DNA of 64,000 bases from Chitinophaga alhagiae (GTDB lineage Bacteria; Bacteroidota; Bacteroidia; Chitinophagales; Chitinophagaceae): contig NZ_QXMH01000001.1 of NCBI RefSeq assembly GCF_003568665.1, positions 186,001-250,000 of the forward strand, given 5' to 3'. Positions 18,243-27,839 of the stretch are shown here, piece by piece. The notes under the pieces are model-generated. The model was not told the origin of the DNA and searched no databases. It was given only the letters and a program-made list of their open reading frames with translations. Position numbers and translations under genes: made by a program. Numbering within the stretch: the first letter of the stretch is position 1; every line of letters starts with the position of its first letter.

Positions 18243-20075
18243 TTACCAATTAGCGTTTTGCTCCAGCAGTTTGTTCAGGTTAATTTCCCTCGCCGGTATG
18301 GGCCATATCTTATGTTTGTTTTCCACATTTTCGAACGGTACGGCATAGTATGCGGTGGGAACATCTACCCGTATGCGGCTGCCGGCGTAGTGCATGGATT
18401 CTTCAAAGATGCCCCAGCGGACCAGGTCCCGCTTGCGTAGCAGCTCAAAGGTCAGTTCGCGTATACGTTCCAGCCGTATGGTTTCGCGGAAGCTTTCTTT
18501 GGTTGCATAGTCAGCAGGTTCCATATCCGCTTCGTCCGGCAAAAAGACAGCGGCCGTAGCTGTTGCGCCGGAGCCGCCGCCGCCGCTGATCACCACATCG
18601 GGGGCGGCCGTATAGCCGGTACCGCGCTTAAAGCCCTGGATGTCGTCAAACTCAAAGTCTATGCGGGTTACCTTGCCGTTTACATCAACAACGGCCTTTG
18701 CCTGCGCCTCGCTGCCCCCGCCGCCGCTGATAGTGACCGTTGGCGGCGTTGTATACCCGCTGCCACCGTCTGTTACGGTAATGGAGCGGATGCCTGATGA
18801 CCATGAACGCCGGCGCAGGTCATTCACTGCCTCAATGGCGGTTGCTGTGGGGCCGTTCACTTCATTGTCCGCTTCCGCAAACATGAGCATTACATCGGCA
18901 TACCGCAGCAGCGGGAAATTAATGGGCGTCCAGTTAGACGCTTTGTCCGTCAGCGCTTCGTGCTCTCGGCGGAATTTATTGGAAAACTTGCCATAGTACT
19001 GGTTGCGGTGGGTGGGAATGGCCGCAAATGTTTTACTGCCATTGGGGCCGGTGGCATTGTACGTATAGTTCGAAATGGAAAAATCGCGCCGCAGGTCCCC
19101 TTCCCTGAATTTAAAGAACAGCTCTGTTGTTACTTTCACCAGGCCATTTGCCGTACCCGTTAACAGGTTCCCGCTGGATATGCCGTTCACGTTCCCGTTC
19201 TGGCCCGTTTCATTGTAGCTGGTTTTAAGATTGCCGTGGAACTCAACTTCCCAGATGCTTTCCTTGATATCGTACTTATCCCGCGCGTAATTCAGGAATA
19301 CTTCCGAAAAGCTCGGGTTCAGGGCATGGTCTGCTTCGCCATCGTCCATCACCTTTTTTGCCCAGGAAGCCGCTTCAGCCCACCGGGCAACATCTTTCAG
19401 CGGTTCACCGGCCATATACAGGCATACCCGGGCCAGCATGCCCCTCACGGCAGATTTGCTCACGCGCCCGCCAAACCCTAGTGTGGTAATGGGGGCCACC
19501 AGCCCTTCCGCCGCTTTCATATCAGACAGTATTTGCTCATAGGTTTCGGCAGCAGATGCCTTGGGCCGCTGCGCATCGCTTACAGACCGGGTCGGCTCCA
19601 GCTGCAGGGGAACACCGCCGTAGGTCTGTACCAGCAAAAAATAGTAGTACGCCCGCAGGAACAACGCCTCGCCACGTACCTGGTGGCGGGTGCCCTCCGG
19701 GATACTTTGGTTGTTGTCAATATTCGCCAGCAGGTTGTTGGCCCGGCCAATGCCAGTATACAGCGCGTTCCAGTGGTTGACCACTTCTATATGGGAAGAA
19801 TTGAAATCATACTGCTGCGGGCCATCTGCCGGGTTGGTTGCGCCGTAATACGACATGTCCCCTTCCAGCCCATACAGGTACAACATTCTGCTGCCATACA
19901 TGTAGGTATTCCCCAAAACATCGTACACGCCTACCAGCGCGCTGGTCAATTGCTCGGGGGTATTGTAGGCATTTTCCGGCGCCAGGAAATCTACCGGTTT
20001 CGTATCCAGCAATCGCTTACATGAAAAAGACGAAAGCAGGAACACTATTGATATAAAAACTAAACTCCGTTTCAT
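18243..20075 (-). CDS. SusD/RagB-family lipoprotein with inserted Gly-rich repeat domain (first SusCD pair)
   Basis: 610 aa, longer than the usual 480-550. The lipobox is SSFSC (Cys19). SusD features include EQLTSALVGVYDVLG, ALFLRAYYYFLLVQTYGGVP and the C-terminal ERIRELTFELLRKRDLVRWG. Between about residues 430 and 510 there are two copies of a motif of the form GGSGYTTPPTVTISGGGG and GTGYTAAPDVVISGGGG, separated by about 35 residues. Such repeats are usually found in large surface proteins and interrupt the SusD C-terminal lobe here, just before the conserved ETIRLERIREL. It follows SusC by 28 bp. Confidence 0.93.
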   Translation of the reverse strand: MKRSLVFISIVFLLSSFSCKRLLDTKPVDFLAPENAYNTPEQLTSALVGVYDVLGNTYMYGSRMLYLYGLEGDMSYYGATNPADGPQQYDFNSSHIEVVNHWNALYTGIGRANNLLANIDNNQSIPEGTRHQVRGEALFLRAYYYFLLVQTYGGVPLQLEPTRSVSDAQRPKASAAETYEQILSDMKAAEGLVAPITTLGFGGRVSKSAVRGMLARVCLYMAGEPLKDVARWAEAASWAKKVMDDGEADHALNPSFSEVFLNYARDKYDIKESIWEVEFHGNLKTSYNETGQNGNVNGISSGNLLTGTANGLVKVTTELFFKFREGDLRRDFSISNYTYNATGPNGSKTFAAIPTHRNQYYGKFSNKFRREHEALTDKASNWTPINFPLLRYADVMLMFAEADNEVNGPTATAIEAVNDLRRRSWSSGIRSITVTDGGSGYTTPPTVTISGGGGSEAQAKAVVDVNGKVTRIDFEFDDIQGFKRGTGYTAAPDVVISGGGGSGATATAAVFLPDEADMEPADYATKESFRETIRLERIRELTFELLRKRDLVRWGIFEESMHYAGSRIRVDVPTAYYAVPFENVENKHKIWPIPAREINLNKLLEQNANW

Positions 20076-20103
20076 AGTAAAAATTGTTGCTTGAAATAAA
20101 GAC

Positions 20104-23100
20104 CTAGAAGGTTGCGTTTAAGCCGAAAGTGATGGTCCGGGCATGTGGATAGGCGCAGAAGTCCAGCCCCCCGGAAAGTATGGAATTGACCCTTGAAACT
20201 TCCGGGTCCAGGCCGGAGTAGCCTGAAATGGTCAATAAATTCTGCGCGGAGCAATGCAGCCGCAAATCACTCATATACAGTCTCCGGGCCACGTGCTTCG
20301 GCATGTTATACCCCAGCGAGACCGTTTTCAGCCGCAGGTAAGACCCGTCTTCAACCAGCCGCGATGTAGAGCGCGCCAGCGGGCCCTGACCACCGGCCCT
20401 GTACAGCGTATTGCTGGGGTTGGTGGGAGACCACCGGTCAATATAACTGGCAAACTGGTTAAGGTCCGCCAGCCGGCTGCCGTTGCCTTCGTACTGGTAG
20501 CGTGTCATGTTCAGCAGGTCATTACCGTAAGACCATTGCATGAAAACGTTCAGATCAAAATTCCGGTACCGGAAGTTGTTGGTGAACCCGCCGGTATGCA
20601 CCGGCTGGGAACGCCCTATCACCGTCATATCATATATGTCCACCGTGCCATCGCCATTGAGGTCTTTCAGCTTCTGGTCTCCGGGCTGGATAGTATTGCG
20701 GGCATTCCCGTTTGAGGGCAGTTGTTTCTTCAGGATATATTTTCCGGGAGAAGGGCTGTCGAAATCCTCATACTGGTAAACCCCGTCAAACACATAGCCC
20801 CACATGGTACCTGCTTCCTGGCCTACAAAAGACATGTACAGGTTGGACGCAATAAGGGAAGACCCGGTTAAAGACTGCTGCCCGTCTGCCAGCGCAATGA
20901 TCTTGTTCCTGTTAAAGCTGATGTTGAAATTGCTGGACCATGTGAAGTCCCGTTTTTCGATATTCACGGTATTGAGGGTAATTTCCAGCCCCCTGTTCTG
21001 CGTGCTGCCAATGTTCATGGTGCTGGTAGTCAGACCAGAAGCGCCCGGTATGTCAGCAGACAGCAGCAAATCCCGGGTAGTTTTCCTGTACACGTCTACC
21101 GTCAGCTCCACCCGGTTTTTGAGAAACCCCGCATCCAGGCCAATATCAGTTTGCTCGGTGGTTTCCCATCTCAGGTCCTTGTTTTCCAGCGCGCTTTGGA
21201 TCAGGCCATGGGTGGGCGATGCATTGTTCCAGGAGTAGGAATTGACCAGCGGCATGGTAATGCGGGCCGCATAGGCAAAGTCACCTACCCGGTTGTTGCC
21301 GGTAATACCATGGCTTGTTCTGAATTTGAGGTTGGAGAACAACCGCTGGCTTTTCATAAACGGTTCTTCTATCACATTCCATGCAAATGCGCCGGAGGGG
21401 AAATACCCCCACTGGTTCTCGCCTTTGAACTTGGAAGAACCGTCTGCCCGGAAAGTAACCGTTAACAGGTAGCGGGATTTATACCCGTAGTTCACCCTGC
21501 CAAATACAGAGGAGAGGGAATTGGAACTGACAGACGCCACTGAGGCATACACCTGCCCTTCTTCCAGGCCGGACATACCGAAAGATTCATTCGGGAGGTT
21601 CATGCCGGAGTACCCGAACTGCTGATTTTTGGTATACTGGTTTGAAAAACCGCCCACCGCGTCAATAGCATGGTCATTGAAGCGTTTGCGGTAAGTAAGC
21701 GTATTCTCGTTAGACCAGATATTGAACTGGTTAAAAAATACCGAACCATTGATGCCCCGCGTATTCTCGGGAATTTTCGGCGAGCCTTGCGGCGTATTGG
21801 AATTATAAAACAGGTCTCGCTGGTCCGTTCGTTTATAAATGGAGCCGGACACTCTGGCCACCAGTGACGGGGTCAGGTTGACGCTTACATACAAAGCCGC
21901 GTTCAGGTTGCCGGAAGTTTGCTGGGTATGATCGTTGGTACGGGATAAGTACGGGTTGAAGCGATAGTTATTCACCACATTGTTATCAGGGTCTACCACA
22001 TCGTTCAGCAGGTCAATTCCTTCGCCAGCCACCGGGCGGTATCCCCAGGTCTGGTACAATGTGTAGTTGGTGAACTGGCCGGAAGCGGCCGGCGGGCCGT
22101 AGGTATCCGTATACCCATAATTGGCATTTAACCCCGCGCTGAAGGTCTTGCTGATGGTCTGATCTAGCGTTAAACGCCCCTGGTAGCGCTTGAAACCGGT
22201 ATTGATCAGTACGCCTTCCTGGTCGTGTATGTTGCCGGAAATCGAATACCTGGTACCGCCCGCGCCGCCCCGCAACGCAATGTCGTAGTTCATAAAGGGG
22301 GCCGCGTTGCGGATGATCAGGTCCTGCCAGTCTATGGTCTCAATGGTCTTGTAAGACTCCAGCGTTCTCCCGTTCGAATAATACCGGGCGGCCGTCCAGT
22401 CAGGCGTGGCACGCACAATATTCAGCTCTTCCTGGTATTTCACAAACTCATAGGCATTCATCAGGTCTACCTTTTTCTGAAGCGACTGCCAGCCCGCGGA
22501 GCTGTTGAACGTTACCACGGGGCGCCCCAGCTTTCCTTTTTTGGTCTCTATCACCACTACCCCGTTGGCGGCCCTGGAGCCGTACACAGCCGTGGAGGAG
22601 GCGTCTTTGAGCACGGTAATGGACGCTATGTCAGCAGGGTTCAGCGAGGCGGGCTGCGGATCTTCAAACGGGAACCCGTCTATCACGTACAGCGGGGAAT
22701 TGGAGTAGTTAATGGAGTTGGCGCCGCGGACCACCAGGTTGATGGATGCGCCCGGCTGACCATCCGCAGAGGACGCCTGTACGCCGGCAATCCGGCCTGC
22801 CAGCGCCTCCGCAAAATTAGACACCGGCGCCTTGCCGGCATCTTCCATGTTCACCACGCCAACAGAGCCGGTGAGGTCTCCCTTGCGCACCGTACCATAG
22901 CCGATCACCACCACATCCTGCAGGGAAGTGGTGGTCCTTTCCAGCGTTACATCAATACTTGATCTGTCCCGTACGGGAACGACCATTACTTTCATTCCTA
23001 CGAACGAGTAAACAATTGAATCTCCTGTAGCGGCCTGAATGCTGTAGCGGCCATCGCCGGCGGTAACGGTCTTGCTGCTCTTGTTCCTGACGAAAACGTT

Positions 23101-23253
23101 TACCCCGGGAAGCCCCTGCTGACTTTCGTCTACAACAGTGCCCGTAATTGTTCTCTGACCCATTACAGCAGCCGAAAAAGAAGTGAGAAAAAGCACCAGA
23201 AGGGCGCAACAGCGTAGCGCACGCATCCTGTTTCCCAATCGCGGTATAGTCAT
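20104..23253 (-). CDS. SusC/RagA-family TonB-dependent outer-membrane transporter (first SusCD pair)
   Basis: 1049 aa. Signal peptide from the second Met (MRALRCCALLVLFLTSFSAA); either Met is possible as start. Carboxypeptidase-regulatory domain at about 35-110 (GTVVDESQQGLPGVNVFV), then the plug with VVVIGYGTVRKGDLTGSVG and PLYVIDGFPFEDPQP. The barrel ends with ARTITFGLNATF. No STN domain. It heads the SusC-SusD-DUF5017-TIM/HEAT-beta-helix set; the gap of 79 bp to the esterase gene upstream shows no terminator, so read-through is possible. Confidence 0.95.
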   Translation of the reverse strand: MTIPRLGNRMRALRCCALLVLFLTSFSAAVMGQRTITGTVVDESQQGLPGVNVFVRNKSSKTVTAGDGRYSIQAATGDSIVYSFVGMKVMVVPVRDRSSIDVTLERTTTSLQDVVVIGYGTVRKGDLTGSVGVVNMEDAGKAPVSNFAEALAGRIAGVQASSADGQPGASINLVVRGANSINYSNSPLYVIDGFPFEDPQPASLNPADIASITVLKDASSTAVYGSRAANGVVVIETKKGKLGRPVVTFNSSAGWQSLQKKVDLMNAYEFVKYQEELNIVRATPDWTAARYYSNGRTLESYKTIETIDWQDLIIRNAAPFMNYDIALRGGAGGTRYSISGNIHDQEGVLINTGFKRYQGRLTLDQTISKTFSAGLNANYGYTDTYGPPAASGQFTNYTLYQTWGYRPVAGEGIDLLNDVVDPDNNVVNNYRFNPYLSRTNDHTQQTSGNLNAALYVSVNLTPSLVARVSGSIYKRTDQRDLFYNSNTPQGSPKIPENTRGINGSVFFNQFNIWSNENTLTYRKRFNDHAIDAVGGFSNQYTKNQQFGYSGMNLPNESFGMSGLEEGQVYASVASVSSNSLSSVFGRVNYGYKSRYLLTVTFRADGSSKFKGENQWGYFPSGAFAWNVIEEPFMKSQRLFSNLKFRTSHGITGNNRVGDFAYAARITMPLVNSYSWNNASPTHGLIQSALENKDLRWETTEQTDIGLDAGFLKNRVELTVDVYRKTTRDLLLSADIPGASGLTTSTMNIGSTQNRGLEITLNTVNIEKRDFTWSSNFNISFNRNKIIALADGQQSLTGSSLIASNLYMSFVGQEAGTMWGYVFDGVYQYEDFDSPSPGKYILKKQLPSNGNARNTIQPGDQKLKDLNGDGTVDIYDMTVIGRSQPVHTGGFTNNFRYRNFDLNVFMQWSYGNDLLNMTRYQYEGNGSRLADLNQFASYIDRWSPTNPSNTLYRAGGQGPLARSTSRLVEDGSYLRLKTVSLGYNMPKHVARRLYMSDLRLHCSAQNLLTISGYSGLDPEVSRVNSILSGGLDFCAYPHARTITFGLNATF

Positions 23254-23332
23254 AACAGTTTTGGTTGAAAAAATGAAAAATGGAATTACTTCGTATTGTC
23301 TGATAAAAATTCAGGTATATGGCAAAAACCAG

Positions 23333-24805
23333 CTATTTCAATATTTTTTCCGCTTCCAGGATGGCCGCCCATCTCTTGTATCCCGCCAGGTTCAGGTGAA
23401 CACCATCCCAGGTGTATTCCCTTTTCAGCCTTCCACCGGCATCGGCAAAGTGGGGATAAAGATCTACTATCACCACCCGCTTGTTCAAAGCGCCCAGCTC
23501 CCTGATGGACGCATTGATCTTCCGTATACGGTCGTTATTGTTATAAATAGGGGATCGCTTGTTCAGTATATTCTGTGTGGGCAGCAAGGTCTGGAAATAA
23601 ATTTTTGTGCCGGGCGATCCCTTTTCTATTTGTGCAATGATCTGTTTGTAGTTGCGAACAATGACACTATCCGGGATATTTTTGGCCAGGTCGTTGATGC
23701 CGATCAGCAAAAACACCTTTGCCGGTTTCCCTTCCGTCACTTCGTTGATTCTTTCCAGCACGCCGAAGGTGTTATCTCCCGGGATGCCCCTGTTCTTGAT
23801 GCGGGGAGATGCCAGTAACATGTTCCAGTCTCCCCAGAACGTAATGCTGTTGCCCAGTAAAACAATGTCCTTCCCGGAATGCGGCAGCGAGCGGAACAGT
23901 TCTACGCGGGAATAATAAATATCGGGGCGGGCAGTACTGTCCCAGCGCGGCAAATGATCAGGCGCCTGCCGCCGGAACCACTCCACGGCCTTGTCTGCCG
24001 CGCCGGGAGGCGTTGTATGGCCCCGGGGTTCCGGCATTACGTTCAGTTCCACACTGCCGCCCTCCTTGCGTTCCGCTATGCGGGCGCTCAGGTTTCTCGC
24101 AAACTGAACGGCATCATCTGTATTCACCCGGGCATCCCGGTCTCCAATAACCAGCCAGCAATGCCGGCCGGCAAGTTTATCCAGTTGCTTGTTCAGGCGG
24201 AAAGAAGGAAGCAGGCCCTCCTCCGTCATTCCCTCAAACTCGCGCAAGGCGGTCAGCTTCGTTACGGGAGCAAAAGCAGCTACCGCTTTTACCCGTTGGT
24301 CATACGCCGCAAACTGCAGCGCCAGGTACCCGCCGCGTGAGGTGCCGCATGCAAAAACCAGCGTATCATTCGCATACCCGTGCCGCACCAGGTAGTCCAG
24401 CACCGATCTCATCCGCGCATTGTTACTGGCAACAAAATCTTCTTTCCGCCGGGCTGCCGCCGCCCATTCCGCCAGGTTGTTTTGCCCGTTCTCCGTGTGC
24501 AGCTCGCCATGAAAGGGTAAATCAAGCGACACGCAAAGCCAGCCGTTTTCTTTTGAAAGCCGCGTGCCGCATTGCCTGAAATAACCGCTGCCTAATGTTT
24601 CATCAATCGTACTTGCCAAAATGAACAGCACCGGGGCAGGCGCGGTACCTGTCCGTTTTCCCCACATCCCGAACCTTACACCATCCGCTGTCTGAAAACG
24701 GAGCACCGAATCAGCGCAGGGTGATGCCGCACCCGCATGAAAGGCGGCCATCGTGAAAAGGAAAAAGAATGTACCGCGGAGGACCGTTCCAGCAAATAAA
24801 CCCAT
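23333..24805 (-). CDS. Secreted two-domain esterase: alpha/beta hydrolase fused to SGNH/GDSL hydrolase
   Basis: 490 aa from the ATG at 24805, chosen because a signal peptide (MGLFAGTVLRGTFFFLFTMA, cleavage near AAS) begins there; an in-frame ATG 25 codons earlier would bury it. Domain 1 (about 30-285) is an alpha/beta hydrolase with nucleophile Ser156 in GTSRGG, Asp222 in GDRDARV and His263 in EPRGHTT. Domain 2 (about 310-490) is an SGNH hydrolase: block I Ser320 in LGNSITFWGDW, Gly in RGIPGDN, Asn371 in GINDLA and DGVHLN with Asp467/His470. Both active sites look intact. Two esterase domains in one secreted protein suit removal of acyl groups from a heavily esterified glycan. It lies between the six-gene operon (gap 204 bp) and SusC. 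Confidence 0.85.
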   Translation of the reverse strand: MGLFAGTVLRGTFFFLFTMAAFHAGAASPCADSVLRFQTADGVRFGMWGKRTGTAPAPVLFILASTIDETLGSGYFRQCGTRLSKENGWLCVSLDLPFHGELHTENGQNNLAEWAAAARRKEDFVASNNARMRSVLDYLVRHGYANDTLVFACGTSRGGYLALQFAAYDQRVKAVAAFAPVTKLTALREFEGMTEEGLLPSFRLNKQLDKLAGRHCWLVIGDRDARVNTDDAVQFARNLSARIAERKEGGSVELNVMPEPRGHTTPPGAADKAVEWFRRQAPDHLPRWDSTARPDIYYSRVELFRSLPHSGKDIVLLGNSITFWGDWNMLLASPRIKNRGIPGDNTFGVLERINEVTEGKPAKVFLLIGINDLAKNIPDSVIVRNYKQIIAQIEKGSPGTKIYFQTLLPTQNILNKRSPIYNNNDRIRKINASIRELGALNKRVVIVDLYPHFADAGGRLKREYTWDGVHLNLAGYKRWAAILEAEKILK

Positions 24806-25009
24806 ATCAATTATTGTTGCCCGGCAAAAAATCGGATATAAAATATCAGCGCTTCCCGTTTCCCGGGAGAAACAGGTCATGTATTCATATGCGCTCTGTA
24901 TGATGGTTGAATATGTCTAACGTATTACTTCAAAACTACCCTTTAATCATCAACAGTATTCCTACTTTTTTCCATTATAATAACACAATCCTACATTTTG
25001 CGGCAGGAA
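24806..25009 (-). other. Gap before the fused esterase; possible weak promoter
   Basis: About 200 bp, AT-rich between 24900 and 25000. On the minus strand there is TTTTGAA followed 17 bases later by TATTC near 24905-24935, a poor match to the TTTG/TAnnTTTG pair. No hairpin terminator is obvious after the upstream esterase, so whether the fused esterase has its own promoter is open. Confidence 0.3.
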
Positions 25010-26704
25010 CTATTCCTTGCCGCCGACCGGCAACGCCTCAAAGGTTATGCAGTAATTGTACAACGGGTATTTTTGCCCTTGGCGGGTACCGTACGAAGTA
25101 TCTGAAAATGTAAATACCGATTGGCGGTTATCTGAATCTCTCAGGTTCCCGTAAGCATATCTTCTGGCTGTATAGATACGCTGCCCTTTCTGAAAGGGCA
25201 CGTTGTTTCTCAGGTCTTTCAATTCCCCGCGCATCACTGTTTGCCCGGCGGCATCCAGGAAAACCTCCCGGATGATCAGGTTAGTAAAAATATTCTCGGC
25301 TGCTATATTCCCGATATAAAACACCCCTTCCTTTCTTAGTGCAGCTACTTCGGCCAACAGGTCCCCGTCAAAAATTACGTCCAGCCCCTCATGGCCATCT
25401 TTTAGAGTAACCGGCTGCCGTACACCGGCTACGGGGAGAGAAAGGTCTGCCACCCGGCTATTCAGGCCATACTGTATACTGGCGGGCATGGCCTTGCCAG
25501 GATTGTTCAGCCGGAGTTTCAGCAGGTCCTCCCCGGCTATTTCCACCTTTTCAACCGCTATGCTGTTGCCGCCGCTGTCAAACACGTCAAATCCGCATCC
25601 TTTCTGCTGTGCGGGCAACCAGGCCGTATCGAGTACCAAAGGAGGCGCCGGTACGTGGAAGCGGATATATATGGCGCCGTCTTCAGCGTTTAGCCATGCC
25701 CGTTTGGGGTGCAGCGGCTTCCAGTTCTTCCCGGAAAACATGACTTCCGAAATTACCTTCCCGAACTGCTCACCCAGCCAGCGCTCGCCATCTGCCGTCA
25801 GGTGAATGCCGTCTCCATGCATTCGTTTTTCGCCGCTGTAGTAGTAGCCGTTCTCTGCATTTGGCAGCATATATGTGGGCGCTACCAGGTACATGTCACC
25901 GTACATTTCGCTGGCCTGAAACTGTGCAATGCCCGCCATATTGCCGGCCGTTTGGTACATGAAAAAAGGAGGCGGTGCTTGCTGCCCTGTAATGGCCTGA
26001 ACGTCTTGCTGAAGATCTTCTTTCAGCGCCACAAGATCTTCCCGGTAATGTTCCATGGCCGCCTGCCTGGTCAACGGTCCTTCCCAGCGGTTTAGCCGGA
26101 GCGTTCCGTTGGCTTCGCCCTGCATCCAGGTCAAGGCCAATACCTGGTAGGGCCGGCCCATTTGCAGGGCCTGCCGCCGGGCCCTCCGCACATCGTCAAT
26201 AGCCGTCCGGTAATACCCGCCTGCCGACTGCCGGCCGGCCGCTCTCGGGTCTTTCGCATCATCATGCCGTTTGTTCAGCTCCCGTATGTAACGGCCTCCC
26301 TGCCCCGCGTAACTGAATAAGAACCGCGGGCCATTGCGCCCTGCTTTTTGCAATGCGGCACGCAGGTGGTCCGCCACCCCGTTGCCGATGGTTTCACCAA
26401 TACCACCCAGCTGCACCGCCGTTAGCGGCACAAAGGTGAACAAAGAGTCCGGGCGGCTTTCCGGGTTGTTCCCGTAGTTATTCCGCCAGGTGTGTGTGCC
26501 CATTGAGAACCGGAAATTCCCGTACCCTGTTGGAGCGGTGGTTACCAGCGGCAACGACTGGCTGCCTTCTCCCAGGGATTGCCCCCCGTGCAGAATGTGA
26601 AAAACCGTGCTATCCTGCTGGCCGCCGGAAGTTTTCCGGTTCAGGGAACAACTGCAGGGAAGCAGCCATACCAATAAATAACAGAGCCGGGAACTGTACT
26701 TCAT
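25010..26704 (-). CDS. SGNH-type carbohydrate esterase lipoprotein (sialate O-acetylesterase-like)
   Basis: 564 aa with an N-terminal hydrophobic stretch and Cys-rich end (LLPCSCSLN) that suggests a lipoprotein, probably at Cys19. Block I of the fold is HGGQSLGEG with Ser43; a later LALTWMQGEANG matches the QGE block of acetylxylan/sialate esterases; MHGDGIHLTADGERW supplies the Asp-His pair near residue 320. The C-terminal 200 residues are an accessory domain. It is the last gene of the tight six-gene operon (16 bp after the Gfo/Idh/MocA gene). Expected role: deacylation of the imported or surface-bound glycan. Confidence 0.75.
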   Translation of the reverse strand: MKYSSRLCYLLVWLLPCSCSLNRKTSGGQQDSTVFHILHGGQSLGEGSQSLPLVTTAPTGYGNFRFSMGTHTWRNNYGNNPESRPDSLFTFVPLTAVQLGGIGETIGNGVADHLRAALQKAGRNGPRFLFSYAGQGGRYIRELNKRHDDAKDPRAAGRQSAGGYYRTAIDDVRRARRQALQMGRPYQVLALTWMQGEANGTLRLNRWEGPLTRQAAMEHYREDLVALKEDLQQDVQAITGQQAPPPFFMYQTAGNMAGIAQFQASEMYGDMYLVAPTYMLPNAENGYYYSGEKRMHGDGIHLTADGERWLGEQFGKVISEVMFSGKNWKPLHPKRAWLNAEDGAIYIRFHVPAPPLVLDTAWLPAQQKGCGFDVFDSGGNSIAVEKVEIAGEDLLKLRLNNPGKAMPASIQYGLNSRVADLSLPVAGVRQPVTLKDGHEGLDVIFDGDLLAEVAALRKEGVFYIGNIAAENIFTNLIIREVFLDAAGQTVMRGELKDLRNNVPFQKGQRIYTARRYAYGNLRDSDNRQSVFTFSDTSYGTRQGQKYPLYNYCITFEALPVGGKE

Positions 26705-26720
26705 GATGCTGTTTTGATTG

Positions 26721-27833
26721 TCAATATTTCAAGCTGACCGTTTTGCCCGAACGGGCGGACTTCCGCGCGGCGGCCAGAATTTTGACCACCAGCACATTAT
26801 TTTCCAGGGTATAGGGAGAATAACTGTCTGGCTTCACAAGCCCGCGCACAACGGCCGCAAAAAACTCAAAGGGGTTGTCGTACACGGGCGTATCCTCTTT
26901 AGTAACCAGCAGGTGCCGTTCTGCCTTGTCCTGCATGGAGCGTACAGACAGCCTGGTATGGTCATGCGCCCTGATGGAGCCGGCCACGCCGTATACCTCC
27001 ATGTCCTTCCGGTTAAACGGCCAGTTCCAGGATGCCTGGATAATGCATTGCGCCTGTTGATAACTGAGAATGACCGTAGATTCATCATCTACACGGGGGT
27101 ATATATCCGGCTTGAATTGCCTGTTAACCGCGGTCACGGCAAAAGGCGCCGCCCCCTGCATAAGGTAGGTCATGATATTGGCGCCGTAGCAGCCAAAATC
27201 AAATGAGGCCCCTCCGCCGTTCTTTACCGGGTGCGTCAGCCAGTCAAAAAAGAAGCGGATATGCTCCTGCCTTCTGGCGCCGGAATGCCCTGTATGAAAT
27301 ATTACTTTCCTGACCTGTCCTACAAAGCCGGTATCGTGCACAAGCTGGTAGGTTTTACGTGTAGTGGGGTACCACGATGTTTCGTAGTTTGTCAGTACCT
27401 GAATGCCATACCGTTTAGCCAGACCGGCTATCTGCCTTGCATCTTTTTCCGTGGTGGCCAGCGGTTTCTCCACCATTACATGAACACCCCTTGGCGCGCA
27501 GGCCCTGACCACGGAAAGATGTTCGCTGGTGGCATTGAATGCCAGCACGCCTTCCGGCTTCAGCGTATCCAGCGCATGCTCCAGGTCTGTGTAAAAAAGC
27601 GATGCCGGTAAGTTATTCCGCTGTTTAAATTCCGCGGCCAGCTGCCGGTTTGGTTCAAAGATGCCCACTACTTCAATAGCGCCGGTCTTCTTTGCACCAT
27701 ATATCCAGGACGAGTGCCCATGGCTTACTCCCGCCACTACCACTCTAAGCGGCCGTTCCGGCAGCTGGGGCCTGGCTTCCGACCAAGGGCCCGCCAGCAG
27801 GAGGAACAGCAACATGTACCTTAGTCTATGCAT
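26721..27833 (-). CDS. Secreted Gfo/Idh/MocA-family oxidoreductase
   Basis: 370 aa. A signal peptide (MLLFLLLAGPWSEA) precedes the Rossmann fold, whose motif VVVAGVSHGHS begins at residue 31 with the acidic end GIFEPN. The family signature EKPLATTEKDA (about 115-125) provides the conserved Lys. The C-terminal half has FDFGCYGANIMTYL typical of the alpha/beta dimer domain. Export of a NAD(P)-dependent enzyme implies that the cofactor is tightly bound, as in known periplasmic members that oxidise sugars to 3-keto forms. It lies 6 bp after the YhcH-like gene and 16 bp before the esterase. Confidence 0.85.
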   Translation of the reverse strand: MHRLRYMLLFLLLAGPWSEARPQLPERPLRVVVAGVSHGHSSWIYGAKKTGAIEVVGIFEPNRQLAAEFKQRNNLPASLFYTDLEHALDTLKPEGVLAFNATSEHLSVVRACAPRGVHVMVEKPLATTEKDARQIAGLAKRYGIQVLTNYETSWYPTTRKTYQLVHDTGFVGQVRKVIFHTGHSGARRQEHIRFFFDWLTHPVKNGGGASFDFGCYGANIMTYLMQGAAPFAVTAVNRQFKPDIYPRVDDESTVILSYQQAQCIIQASWNWPFNRKDMEVYGVAGSIRAHDHTRLSVRSMQDKAERHLLVTKEDTPVYDNPFEFFAAVVRGLVKPDSYSPYTLENNVLVVKILAAARKSARSGKTVSLKY

Positions 27834-27839
27834 CGTTCG

